A stretch of 64,000 nucleotides of DNA, taken from Hemerocallis citrina (Eukaryota > Streptophyta > Magnoliopsida > Asparagales > Asphodelaceae). The stretch is taken from the NCBI GenBank assembly GCA_017893485.1, contig CM030366.1, positions 77,443,227 to 77,507,226 on the forward strand. The letters run 5' to 3'. Under the pieces are notes generated by a model, which did not search any database, was not told the origin of the DNA, and saw only the letters and a list, made by a program, of their open reading frames with translations. Each line of letters opens with the position of its first letter. Position 1 is the first letter of the stretch. Below, in pieces: positions 1 to 11,200 of the stretch. The translations under genes and the position numbers were made by a program.

Positions 1-297
1 ACCGACGGATGTGGTATTAAACGCTGCAGTGGACTGTCAGGTGGTTTGCTGTCGCCAAAACTTCACAATTCTCACAAAAGTGATATATCTATATATAAGT
101 ATAAATCTGTGGTTTCGTATAATGAAATCTACAATATAATAGTCACAATCTTGGCCAAATCTATCTCAGTTCATACATAAATCAAATCTTTTAATAAACT
201 TCACAAAATCTCAATTTCCAAATCACAGAAAGAAGACTTTTTCATAAAGTTCTTGAAAACATCGGTAAATGCCTAACAGAATTCATCATATATGAGC
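1..297 (-). mobile_element. Left part of a split LTR (minus-strand LTR element), cut by the window edge
   Basis: This stretch and 12766-14120 are one LTR separated by insertion of the gypsy element at 298-12760. The join is shown by the 5-bp duplication TGAGC at 293-297 and 12761-12765. The text on both sides (runs such as cttcacaaaatctcaa near 200 and tttcacaaaaatctcaa near 12818) resembles the interior of the related LTR at 8262-11909. The CA end of the LTR lies beyond the left edge of the window. It has no coding content. Confidence 0.6.
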
Positions 298-410
298 TGT
301 AATTTCTGTATCCCATTTTCTGTATTTTTGTATAGTATTTCTTTTCTTCAAGTGTATTCTATCTGTTTGTACTCTTTCATTTTTCCGAACCGTGTATTTG
401 TTCTTCTTCC

Positions 411-419
411 ATATATAAA
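411..419 (+). promoter_or_regulatory. Candidate TATA box of the gypsy LTR promoter
   Basis: The sequence atatataaa lies 113 bp into the LTR and is kept in the 3' LTR near 12336. It is followed by T- and C-rich sequence and then a C-rich leader, as expected for a U3-to-R junction. The start site was not measured, so this is inference from position and composition. Confidence 0.45.
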
Positions 420-2589
420 TTCATCTATTGTTTATCATTTGTGATTTGATCTTTTATGGTTCATTTGTCCGCCAATTATTTTGTCTCCGGGTGATTTATT
501 GTCTCTAATCTATTGCATTTCATGCCCTAATTGCTTATTTATTCAATTTCTGCTTATTGGATCTGGTTTTCTACCCAGTTTACCCTAATTGAACCCTTCT
601 ACCCGTCTTACTGGATCCTAACCCACTACCCAATACCCTCTTCTTTGACCCAGTCTTTCCCAGATATTTCTTCACGTTCCTAACAAGCAGATCATATCTT
701 TCTCTATCTTCTCTTGCCACAACAGCCAGCCCCCTCTCCTTTCCCTCACCTCCCGAAGCCAGATAGCAGCGACAGCAGCCGCAACAGCCAGCACCGACCC
801 CCCATCTCATCCTCGTCCTACTCTTACCGCTGTGCCTTCTGTTCCACCGTCATGTCGCCGTCGTCTTCCATCCCAGTGCACATCACCCCGGCTGTCCCTC
901 TCTCTTCGTGTGCACGTGTTGGATCCCGAGTATAGGGTTCGTGTTCGTTGTGTTCGTGATCATCTTGTTCGAGATCCGTTTGTTGGAATTGTGTTCGTGC
1001 CCGGAATCCATTCCTGATATTCTCATTCTTTCGGTCAGATTCGTCGACTGTCTAAGGCAAGTAACTTGTACTTTTTTGTTGTATATACAAGTACCAAATT
1101 CCGCCTGTAGTCTCGCACTGTTTTTAGGGTTGTCTTCATGAAAAAATCTTGTTAGATCTTGACTCTAATTGTTGATCCATCCGTAGTCATCATTTGTTAC
1201 ACACACGACATAAAATTAATTTAGACCTGATTAAATTCTTGATGCATGTATGTATGTTGTTTTGTGATCCATGATATATTGTATACTTGTTTCATGCTTG
1301 ATGTGTTAGTTGTAGTATCTTGTGGTAGACTTGTTAAACACCCATATCTTGTTGTTTTTGGACATCTATTATACCATGCTTTGTATTTTGTTATAATTTG
1401 GATTTATTGCATGTGAACTATTTGATTTAATGCATGAGAAAGATTTCTGTTTTTACTGCTGCCCTATTTTATTTTAGTATTTTAGACCCTGTTAAGTTCA
1501 GTAAATCAAACTAATTTGTGAATATAAATCGTAGACCATGTTGTCTATTTTTCAGAATTTTTGATAGATCTCAGTGTCAATTTGTGAGGTATGAGTTATT
1601 GCTGTTTTGCAACAGATGTGTTAAAAATTTCAGATTCTGTTTTATGTGATTTCTGTATAGTTATTCATTTTAATACTGATGTTAAAGATAATATTTGGAT
1701 CTAATATTTTGTTGGGCATGACTAGACTTGACTGGGATTAACCTCAAATTTTTGTGGATTTAATTAATGACTTTTATAAACTATTCTATGCTTGTGAACA
1801 AACTACTATATTTCCAGAATTTCATGCTGTTCAGTAAAGAACCATAATTTCAACCTAATTTTAGTCGCTGTTGATTAAAACTTTGTAAATATAAAATGTG
1901 GCATGTTGTATCTATTTTACAACCCTTTTTACGGATTTGGTTTTTGAGTTATACTTTGTAATCTATCGATGTTTTAGTACTGCTGTGTTTAAGGTTTCAG
2001 ATTGCAAACTTGTTGCATCGTGTTGTTTCCCAAATTTGTTTAACTATACTACTTGAGTTGGAATATTATGAAATTTGATTTTCTAATACTATACATACTA
2101 GGAAATATCCCAGATTTTTCTTAGATTTAATCAGTGATTTTTATGCCATGTTCATGCTTATGAATACAACCTTGTGATTTCTAGCTGAACACGATTTCTG
2201 TATATAATTTTGTTTTAAGGCCTATTTCTCCAATTATTATATGACTTACATATATGTGCTAGATTCGACCGAGAGTCTATTTTCCAGATTTTCTGACGGA
2301 TCCAAATTTGCATGTCTGTAACAACGGGAATCTCAGAAATGGTGCAGTAGTGTCTTACTGTCCAGAACCGAAAGTTACGTTGTCCTAGCCTTTTATGAGT
2401 TGTCTATCACCTGTGCATATTTATGTTCTGACCTGAACTTGTCTCCTCTTCTTTCCATGTTATTCTTGCCCTGTTTCATGTACGTATATGCCTGTTTGAT
2501 AATAATAACAAGTAACTAAGCCGGAATTAAGAGAAAGACCTTAGTAGTGGACAATATAGATATATGTACTCAGAAGGGGGCCTCGTTTC

Positions 2590-2765
2590 CATTTTATGTT
2601 GATTCATGAACCTATTTTATTTTATGTTGATTCACGAACCTATTGTACTTTATGCTTTGATTCATGGACCTGTTAATCCATGAACCTGTTGATTCATGAA
2701 CCTGTTGATTCACGAACCTACTAATTCGTGAACCTGTTATGTTGTTACCTGATTCATGAACCTGT
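2590..2765 (+). repeat. Degenerate short direct repeats in the 5' LTR
   Basis: Variants of gattcatgaacctgtt recur about eight times with irregular spacing. A second cluster of cctgttacatg-like units follows at about 2935-3040. These are tandem-type repeats inside the LTR with no clear function. Confidence 0.7.
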
Positions 2766-3639
2766 TATCTGTTACCTGTGCATGACGTCTAAGTACACGG
2801 CCCTATAGAAACCCACTAATAGATCTAAACGTAAATTGCATATAAGTAGAAGCCATGTGGTAAAATTTTGGGATGCATGAAGTGTTACCTAGATAGAAAT
2901 AAATACAAGATTTGAAATAACATGATCACCTGCATATCTTTGTTACATGTTTACCTGTACATGCTACCTGATACCTGTTACATGTTTACTTACTTGCATG
3001 ATACCTGCTACCTGTCACATGTCACATGCACCCTGTTATCTCATCATATTATTTGATTCTGCCCCTGATTTATGTTAGTCATTCTGTTTTGCTGTCACTC
3101 ATTCCATGCTTATTCAGTTATTGCTTCCGCTATTACTCTATTCTTGTTTATCGGTTTTTCCTATACTTGTTGCCTGCACTATAAGCGGCCTGTAACTTGC
3201 ATTGACGGGCATTTTGTTTTTCTTTCCTCTTCCTGCAAATTGTTAAACTTGCAGACTTTGGTGACCAGCTGCCCAAGGGAGTAGGTGACCAAACATTCTA
3301 GTTGACTGGAGTTCTTGCTGTAATTTATTTCTTGTTATTTTTGAATAAATATAATTGCTACAGGGATTTGTATTGGGCATCTTGTCCCAGATTTGTATCT
3401 TGTTTCCAGGCTTGATTAATTGGGATGAAGTATTCTTGCTTTCAAGTAATCATGTTGGTTATGTTAATTCATTTATTCATGCATGGTCAATTATTTCTCT
3501 TGTATATCTCCTATTTATGCTTGCACATGTTGTAAAGATCCTTACAGCTTATGAATGGTGAAAGGCAGTCACTGGACTTGTGTTGCGTATCCGTATTCCG
3601 TATTTCTTTTTGGGAAGCGGGGCTTGACACGGTTTTTAG

Positions 3640-3651
3640 TGGTATCAGAGC
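3640..3651 (+). promoter_or_regulatory. Primer-binding site, initiator tRNA-Met
   Basis: The sequence tggtatcagagc begins 10 bp after the 5' LTR end and matches the 3' end complement of plant initiator tRNA-Met, the usual primer of plant LTR retrotransposons. It lies inside the leader intron proposed at 1057-3797. Confidence 0.92.
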
Positions 3652-3800
3652 CCGGTTTGGTTAATGTATTAGTTTGACTAATATGCTAGGCAAGTTTGGC
3701 TCGATCAAGGATTGGCTCAACAATACACAGACCATCCGGTAACATGAATAAATTATAATCAGCTGATCCGGATGCTAATTGTTTTTTCTTTGTGCAGGCC

Positions 3801-5007
3801 ATGGCTGGTAGAGGTTCCACTTCCTATCCACATGAGGAACAGCCTGGATTAGAGGCTGTTACGAATGTGCTGGAGCGGCTGATCCACATGCAGCAGAATC
3901 ACAGTGATCTTGTGATGGTCTCATTGGAGGTTGCTCGGAACCCGAATCCTGCTGTGCCTACACAGGCAGCTCTCCCTCCTCGTCCAGGTATGGTTGCAGA
4001 CTTCATGAGGCTGTACCCTGACAAATTTTTCGACACTGAGAAGCCACTTGAGGCCAAACAGTGGTTGATCAGGATGGAGAAGTTGTTGTTGGCAGCGAGA
4101 TTTGCTGATGCTGACCATGTGGATGTGGTGAGCATCCAGTTGGTAGACCTTGCGCACATATGGTGGAGGGCTGAGTTTGAAAGGCTCGCGCGGCCCGTTG
4201 CTTGGACCACGTTCACCAGGAGCTTTTTGGAGAATTTCTTCCCTAGTAGCACTTGAGTTAAGATGGAGCAGCAGTTCCTTGCCCTGAAACAGGTTAGTCG
4301 TTGTTCTATTTTTGGAACTTTGTTACATAGTGTTCATGCAATGTTGTAACATGAGACTCTCTTGGGACAGGGTGCCAGGTCAGTGGATGAGTATGCAGCA
4401 GAATTCACCAGGCTTAGCCGCTTCACAGCCGCTTTAGTGGCAAACGAAGAGGATCGGGCTCAAAGATTCCTTCTGGGGCTTGAGCGAGATATTCAGATGC
4501 ATCTCGTTTTCCTTCGCTTGCATACTTATGCTGAGGCTCTTGAGACAGCTCGAGCTCAGGAGTAGGCTCACAACAAGTTGGCTCCTCCCCAATGGTCTGT
4601 TCAACACCCTGTTGTTGTTGCTATTAGGCCTTCTGGTGGCTCGGTTCGGAGGCCAGTCCCGACCTATCCTGTCCGGACGGCTCCCTACCCATCTGCTGTC
4701 TCTCGGGGTGATGGTTTCTACGACTTCTGCTAGATCTCGGGGCATGTGTGCAGAGAATGCAGGCATGCCAATCGCCATTATTTTGGATGTGGTGCTGGTG
4801 ACCATTCAGTGCGAGATTGCCCGCAGCGTAGGATGGCTCTTCCAGCCAGGGGTCCAGTTCAGTAGGAAGCGCCAGCTCGTGGTCCGATTAGGCCACCGCT
4901 TCACTCTCAATGCCAGATCGTCGGTCAGAGGACCGCGGCTCCCAGGAGAGGTCAGACTTATAACCTGATAATTGCAGAAGCGGAGATGGCAGAAGGAGTC
5001 GTTGCAG
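3801..5007 (+). pseudogene. gypsy gag (capsid and zinc knuckle), degenerate
   Basis: The reading frame starts at ATG 3801 (Met-Ala-Gly-Arg-Gly). A retrotransposon gag domain is recognisable: FMRLYPDKFFDTEKPLEAKQ, WWRAEFERL, and after an interruption SVDEYAAEFTRLSRF. The frame is broken by TGA at 4254 and TAG at 4563. The nucleocapsid zinc knuckle (GCGAGDHSVRDC, about 4790-4825) has lost its first cysteine. A 78-bp segment (4293-4370) with GT-AG ends interrupts gag exactly where family members are continuous. Gag would form the virus-like particle in the cytoplasm; this copy cannot. Confidence 0.8.
4293..4370 (+). other. Predicted small intron in gypsy gag (78 bp)
   Basis: The boundaries are CAG|GTTAGT and gggacag|GG. 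The flanking gag sequence (LALKQ before, GARSVDEY after) joins in frame and without gap compared with the family pattern of a glutamine-glycine step before the EYxxxFxxLSR motif. The insert length is a multiple of three, but it contains a TAA in frame, so it cannot be read through. It could also be a small insertion rather than a true intron. Confidence 0.5.
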
Positions 5008-5141
5008 GTATCTTTGCATTTCATTGTTTTGATTTTTCTTTTATTTCTTTCATTACATTGCTCCGTTCATTCATATTATCTGCTCTGCATTGTTCTTCAT
5101 CATTCCTCATCATCATTTCTTTTTTCCTTGCTCTATCATAG
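5008..5141 (+). other. Predicted intron between gypsy gag and protease (134 bp)
   Basis: The boundaries are GCAG|GTATCT and ctatcatag|GTG, and the interior is strongly T-rich, as in plant introns. Joining the flanks gives a continuous frame (EGVVAGVV) that leads straight into the protease active-site motif DSGATHSF. The segment has no counterpart in the family's usual coding sequence. Confidence 0.55.
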
Positions 5142-5536
5142 GTGTTGTCCTAGTTTGCTCTTTTCTTGCTCATGTTCTCTCTGATTCTGGGGCGACCCAT
5201 TCCTTCGTCTTTTCCCGCTTTATGGATCATCATCAATTGGATTATTGTATCATGCCTGAGGCTTGGAGCATTGTCATAGGTGGCGGTGTTGTCGTCTGTT
5301 TTTGGGAATCCAAGCAGAGTCCCATGGTTATTGGTGGTGCGGATTTCAAGGCTGACCTAATCGTCATTGGGAATTCTGGATTCGAAGTCATTCTCGGTAT
5401 GGATTGGTTGGGTGAGTTCCATGCTATCATAGATTACTGTGCCAAGAAAGTTGTATTCCAAATCCCAGGTCACGCAGAGTTTGAGTTCCATAATGGGGAG
5501 ATGCCCCTTGGCCGAGCTGTGACTGCAGTTGACTAG
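5142..5536 (+). pseudogene. gypsy aspartic protease domain
   Basis: The active-site motif DSGATHSF begins near 5183 and is followed by the flap-side region and the conserved ILGMDWL motif (about 5391-5411). Together these define a retropepsin of the Ty3/gypsy type, which processes the Gag-Pol polyprotein. The frame ends at TAG 5534. The active-site Asp-Ser-Gly is intact, but the polyprotein upstream and downstream is broken. Confidence 0.82.
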
Positions 5537-5548
5537 GATACTTATGCG

Positions 5549-6481
5549 ATGGAGTTGCACACAGGCTGTGCGGCTGCGCCTCTAGTAGTGCGGAAATTAC
5601 TGGATGTATTTCCAGAGGAGTTGCCTGGGCTACCCCCTGATAGGGATGTGGATTTCGGTATTGAAGCTCAGCCTAGTATGATGCCGATATCGAAGAGTCC
5701 CTACAGGATGGCACTGGGTGAGCTAGCAGAGCTGAAGGTGCAGATTCAGGGTTTACTTGATTTGGGGTCATCCGGCCCAGCATTTCACCGTGGGGAGCTC
5801 CAGTTCTTTAGTCAGCAAGAAGGACAGTAGCCGTCGACTATGCATCGATTATCGGGAACTGAACAATGTTATTGTGAAGAACCGGTATCCGCTGCCCAGG
5901 ATCGATGACTTGTTTGATCAGTTGGGCGGATCAGCTGTCTTTTGAAGTTGGATCTTCGCTCAGGGTATCATCAGGTCAAGGTGAAAGCGACTGATGTGCA
6001 GAAGACCGCTTTCAGAACCAGGTATGGGCACTATGAGTTCCTAGTGATGCCTTTCGGAGTCGCGAACGCGTCAGCTGTGTTCATGAGTCTGATGAACATG
6101 GTCTTTTCCCTATTCCTGGACAGATTTGTGGTGGTCTTCATCGATGATATTCTGGTGTATTCTCATAACTAGGAGGAGCACGCTGAGCATCTTAGGTTGG
6201 TTCTGCAAACTTTGAGGGAGAATCAGCTCTATGGGAAACTCAACAAGTGTGAGTTCTGGCTCGACCGAGTTACCTTCTTGGGACACATTATCTCGGGCAA
6301 TGGTATCACTGTTGATCTATCCAAGGTTGTTGCAGTGAGAGATTGGCCAGTGCCCACGTCAGTTTTAGAGGTGAGAAGTTTCCTTGGTCTAGCTAGATAT
6401 TATCGGAAATTCATCCAAGACTTTTCAAAGATAGCATGGCCTTTGACTAAGCTGATAGGGAAGGATAAGAAATTCTGTTGA
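5549..6481 (+). pseudogene. gypsy reverse transcriptase domain
   Basis: Conserved RT blocks are visible in order: FPEELPGLPPDR, the fingers segment [12 protein letters not shown] (about 5840-5880), [13 protein letters not shown], the F-IDD catalytic box ([10 protein letters not shown], about 6137-6166) and [11 protein letters not shown]. Sequence from about 5770 to 5940 is read in a different frame from its flanks, which shows two frameshifts. TAG at 6170 and TGA at 6479 are in-frame stops. The catalytic Asp pair is intact. The enzyme would copy element RNA into DNA; this copy is inactive. Confidence 0.88.
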
Positions 6482-6943
6482 GGTGAGGCTTGCAGTGAAG
6501 CTTTTGCTGAGTTGAAGAGAACATTGACGTCAGTGCCAGTGTTGACTATTCCGGATGGTTCAGGCAGATTTGTAGTTCACTGTGACGCTTCTGGCAAGGG
6601 TCTTGGTGCAGTTTTGATGCAGAAGGGCTGAATTGTTGCTTATGCATCGAGGCAGTTGAGGCCGCATGAGAGGAACTATCCGACTCACGATTTGGAGTTA
6701 GTGGCAGTGATCTTTGCTTTGAAGCTGTGGGGACACTATTTACTTGGAGACCGAATGGAGATCTTTACTTACCACAAAAGTTTCAAGTATGTCTTCACCC
6801 AGAAGGAATTGAACATGAGGCAGAGGCATTGGTTGGAGCGTATGGCCGACTATGACATCAGTGTGCAATACCATCCTGGTAAAGTGAACTTGGTGCCAGA
6901 TGCTTTGAGCAGGAGACCAGCAGCCATGTTCCTGATTCAGTAG
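6482..6943 (+). pseudogene. gypsy RNase H domain
   Basis: The region shows [34 protein letters not shown] and the tether to integrase with [18 protein letters not shown] and DALSRRP. These are standard Ty3/gypsy RNase H motifs (first catalytic Asp in CDAS, Glu in DLELV). TGA at 6629 and TAG at 6941 interrupt it. It would degrade the RNA strand of the RNA-DNA hybrid during reverse transcription. Confidence 0.85.
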
Positions 6944-8120
6944 AGAGATCTGGTTGAGTAGATGCAGCGGTTGGAGTTGGATGTGTTTTTGCCGAGTTCT
7001 GATTGGAGTTGCATGATGCTTCAGCTTCAGTTGCCTCTTGTCGAGTAGATTAAAAAGGCTCAGGCTGGTGATGAGCAGTTACAAGGATTCAGAGCAGAGG
7101 TTAAGGCCAGTTTCAGAACGGACATGGTTATTCATGCAGATGGATCGCTTCATTTTGGGTCCAGCTTGTGTGTCCCGAAGGGTGAAGTTCGTCAGAGGTT
7201 GCTTGAGGAAGCCCAACAGTCGTTGTACTCTATTCATCCCGGAGGTGCTAAGATGTATCGGGACTTGAAGCTTCACTTCTGGTGGCACGGTATGAAGAGG
7301 GTTGTGGCTCGGTTTGTGTCTCAGTGTTTGATCTGCCAGCAGGTGAAGGCAGAGCATCAGAGAACTGCCAGACTTCTTCAACCGCTTCCCATTCCGGAGT
7401 GGAAGTGGGAACACATCACTATGGATTTTGTGACCGCTTTGCCGAGGAGTCCCAAGGGTCACAATGCCATTTGGGTGATTGTGGACAGACTGACGAAGAG
7501 TGCTCACTTCATTCCCTTCAGAGTCGGACAGTCTACTGAGAGTCTAGCTGAAAAGTACATGTAAGAGATCGTCAGACTTCATAGGGTTTCGGTCAGTATT
7601 ATATCCGACAGGGATACGAGATTCCGTTCTCAATTTTGGGAAAGTCTTCATAGTATTTTGGGGAGTAAACTGAAGTACAGTACAACTTTTCATCCCCAGA
7701 CAGATGGACAGTCAGAGAGGACCATCCAGACTCTAGAGGATATGTTGAGATCTTGTGTGTTGCAGTTTGGTGGATCTTGGGAGGACCATTTGCATCTTGT
7801 AGAGTTCTCTTACAATAACAGCTTTCAGGCTAGTCTTACTGCATCGTTTGAGGCACTATATGGTCGGAAGTGAAGATCACCAGTGTGCTGGGATGATTGG
7901 TGAGAGAAAGTTGTTGGATCCGGAGTTGATCACCAGGACAGTTGATGCAGTGACTCAGATCAGGAAGCATCTTCAGGCAGCACAAGACAGGCAGCGGAGA
8001 TGGGTAGATATCCATAGGAGAGCCTTGGAGTTTCAGGTTGGTGACCATATTTTCCTCAAGGTATCGCCGTGGCGAGGTGTCATTCGGTTTGGTGGGGGGG
8101 GGGGGGCAAGCTGAGCCCAA
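6944..8120 (+). pseudogene. gypsy integrase (zinc-binding and DDE core)
   Basis: An N-terminal HHCC zinc-binding region is present (HPGGAKMYRDLK to CLICQ, about 7230-7340). The core has TMDFVTALP (first Asp), ISDRDTRF (second Asp) and QTDGQSERTIQ (Glu), so all three catalytic acids are kept. In-frame stops occur at 6959, 7046, 7562 and 7871, and a run of 13 G at about 8094-8106 lies at a frame change. Integrase inserts the cDNA into chromosomes. A chromodomain tail lies downstream across the insertion at 8262-11909. Confidence 0.87.
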
Positions 8121-8261
8121 GGATCATCGGACCATTTGATATCGTGGAACGGGTAGGCAAAGTGGCCAATCGTCTTGCATTGCCACTGGCTTTATCTGGA
8201 GTGCACGATGTTTTCCATATCTCACAACTCAGGAGATATATCCATGACGAGAGCCACGTGA
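8121..8261 (+). pseudogene. gypsy integrase C-terminal region, first half
   Basis: The segment encodes the GPFDIVERVG motif and the VFHISQLRRY motif that precede the chromodomain in Ty3/gypsy integrases. It stops abruptly in the middle of a His-Asp-Glu-Ser-His-Val stretch, where the solo LTR at 8262 is inserted. The frame resumes at 11910-12087. Confidence 0.82.
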
Positions 8262-11200
8262 TATAGCACCCCGAATTTCCAATATAATATCTCGGAAATA
8301 CGTGGCACAATTCCCAGCTTCTACCTCAATTGTAATAGTAAATATAGCCAAAACACAATTAATTTTTTTTCAACTTTTATTACATCAATTCTTTACAAAA
8401 CACAGTGGAAAAACAAATACCTTGAATTACAATCTTTTCTTTTACAACACTTCTTTTACAATTTACATAAGCCATAACATCATTCTATCTCATGCATCCA
8501 AATCCCAATGCTATAGGTACCTACCTGTAAAACATGAGGCTAGTGATAACCCTAACCCCCCAAACTACAGGGGTCAGCCATAACGGTGTGAATGACATCA
8601 AAAGAAATACAACATAAATAAAACATGAAGAATAAAGTCATGATCAATACATAGCCACAGTAGTAATGAAAGGAATATGAAATAGCAATAAATAAAATAT
8701 GAAAACATCGAGTGAAACTAGACTAAGAATTAAGTGTAGAAAAAACAAAAAACAACATGCATAAAACCAAGTCAAGAAAACACATTGCTATATGCTGACT
8801 CTCTAATGCACACTTGTCGAATTCTATGCATTCAATACTACATAGGTCCGGTGCAAGCCCTTAATGTTCTCCACCTTATAGGGATAGATCCCCCGTTATG
8901 CAACTAATCATACTACAGTGATGGAAACAAGATCTAGAATACTCTGTGAATAGGCATCACAACCCTCGACGCACAAGCATCATGTAAGAATAGCTCAAAA
9001 CCAGAGAATCACCTCCCTGCCGTGTACCCCACGAATAGTCTTGTGAGGCCCTCGACGTGCAGATACACCAGGTACATCCCGTGAATAGGCCCGACGACCC
9101 TCAACACGCGAATGCACCCTGCATGCTCCGTGAATAGGCCTGCAGACCCTCGACACGCGAACATACAAATGTCCTCTCGAGACAGAACAACACGCAAGTC
9201 CTGGAACGCATCCGTTGGACCTAAACCCAAGAGCATATACTTACATTTTCCAAGTTCTATCACATCTCCACTAAAGCCTGTCCTTAAGTTGGTTATTATA
9301 TATATAAAAAATACAAATTCCCCTTTTCTAGAGTTAGTATATCCTGTCGGACTTAATTCCACAACAACAATCCCAAGACTCCACTGGTCTAAATCCACAA
9401 AATCTTATCTGCCGGTTCACAGGACTCCCACTGAACTCTTAAAGATTCACAACTCAACCATCGCTACCAAATCTTTCAATAAAACTCATAATTCCATCAT
9501 CAAAACGTTTATATAAAGGAAACTTCTTAAATCAACAAAAATCCAATATCATTTAATGTGCTTATAAAATTCCAGAATTCAAATAAAATATTAAACCCAT
9601 CAAATAACAGAAAATCACATTTTTAATTCATAGAATGTCACCAAAACCTAAATTCTTTTGAAAACACATATAACTCACTTAATAAGGTCATAAGAATACA
9701 AAAATATAACTCTCTGTAAAATACTGTAATCTGTAGTAAAAACATCATATAAAATAGTAGAGCAATAATCCATATCGAGGAAATAACCGTTTAAAAGAAA
9801 CGAAGAAAACTCAACAAAACAATCCCAAAAAAAAAGATGACGGTCGACTACCCAATTAGTTCAAAAATAGAGCGTCAGTCTACTGCCAAAACAATGCAAA
9901 TTAGCGGCGGTCGACTGCCATGTTGAAATTTTCAAAAAAAATGACTGGCGGTCGACTGCTAGCTGCTTTGTAGTCAGATTAGAATTTTGTGCATGTTTTC
10001 AACTGATACATCGATTAAACTTCATGAAATCGAAAATAAACTTCCTGAGATGCTAAAGTATGACTTTTACAACATATATGAATTTATAAAATACATCAAA
10101 ACTTCATCACGATTGCAAAATAGCTAATTCTCATTAAAACTTCCCAAAATAGATTATTCGTATATATAAATGTTCATGTAAGTGTTTAAATATCAGTCAT
10201 AGCATTAAAACTCTTCAAATAGGAGTAGTATACTGTTTAGATTAGTCTCAGTATCAAAACGAATCAAATCCAATAAAAAACTCTCAAAACATCAACTTTT
10301 GACAATTCTTCAAATAGTATGTATGTGTGTATATATATATAAGTGTAGGTAAGTGTGTGTTTGCATCAGTAAACATCAAGAAACCCATTGTATATACGTG
10401 TAGTATGAAGTTCAAAACAATCTCAGTATTAAAACAAATCAAGATTCAACTGAAAACTTCAAAAATCACAAAATCCTTCAAATAGTATAACAGTATACAT
10501 ACAAGTGGGTCTGTGTGCATGTTTGTATTAGTTAAAGTATAAAGTACCAATTCTACTCAGTGTGAAACAATTCAAAATCCAATTGAAGCTTCACAAAACC
10601 ACAAAATTTCAATTTCGGCTAAACTTGCATCAGACCCGAAAATTACCCCTTTTTCATTACTTCAAAACTCTATTCTTTTTTATCCAAAATCCTCTTACAA
10701 CTTGTTATAGACATGCCTCTAACTGATTTCAATAGTTACCCATGAATATATGTGAACACCACATGTACATGATCAAGTTATACCTTGTCAAAATGTCAAA
10801 CAGTACATATATAAATGCCCACACAATAAGCATAGCTTTTTGTTTACTTTTGGCAATAATCATCACACAACTCAATATATATGTTCACATCAGCAAGTAT
10901 ATGAAAGAAAACAACCTACTAATGAGTTCTATTAGGTTCTTTAACAATCTCAACTCATCTATATGAAGTTTTATTCATCAAAGCATAGGTTTCATGAAAA
11001 GATTCAATTTTTAGTTCATCTACTCATCAAAACTTCATATTATTATCATACAATCCCTAATCATGCTTTCTAGTACACAATCATCACATACAGAATGCTT
11101 AGAATAATAAGAAAACAAACATATGTCACTCACCTTATTGAAGGATCAACCGAAGATAATAAAGAAAATAAGAAAATCCCTCCTTTTGCAAGAAAACCAA

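Larger units (their letters stand above)
298..3629 (+). repeat. 5' LTR of the gypsy chromovirus, 3.3 kb
   Basis: It begins TGTAATTTCTG and ends GGGGCTTGACA. Its first ~360 bp and last ~180 bp match the 3' LTR at 12222-12760, but about 2.8 kb between roughly 661 and 3452 is missing from the 3' copy. A related reverse-strand solo LTR (17322-21093) keeps the equivalent middle, so the middle is ancestral and the 3' LTR was deleted. The middle holds a C-rich leader-like stretch (about 600-1050), then AT-rich sequence and short direct repeats. Short reading frames here show no homology I recognise. Confidence 0.88.
1057..3797 (+). other. Predicted leader intron of the gypsy element, containing the PBS
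   Basis: The proposed donor is AAG|GCAAGTAA at 1056/1057, a GC-AG type donor that is conserved in the related solo LTR (reverse strand, 19862/19861). The proposed acceptor ends at 3797 (tttttctttgtgcag), with a CTAAT branch-point-like sequence at about 3776-3780 and a T-rich tract between them. The gag ATG follows three bases later at 3801. The intron would be 2,741 bp and would remove the rest of the LTR and the primer-binding site. Splice signals and conservation are seen directly; use of the intron is inferred. Confidence 0.5.

Noticed and set aside
580..1141. Overlapping short open frames in the C-rich part of the gypsy 5' LTR
   Set aside because: They have no recognisable domain, occur on both strands and lie in a leader-like C-rich stretch; composition explains them.
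661..3452. The long 5' LTR middle as an insertion
   Set aside because: No element ends or duplication are visible at its edges, and a related solo LTR has the equivalent sequence, so deletion from the 3' LTR is the simpler reading.
3640..3651. tRNA-like sequence
   Set aside because: Only the 12-bp primer-binding match is present; there is no cloverleaf.
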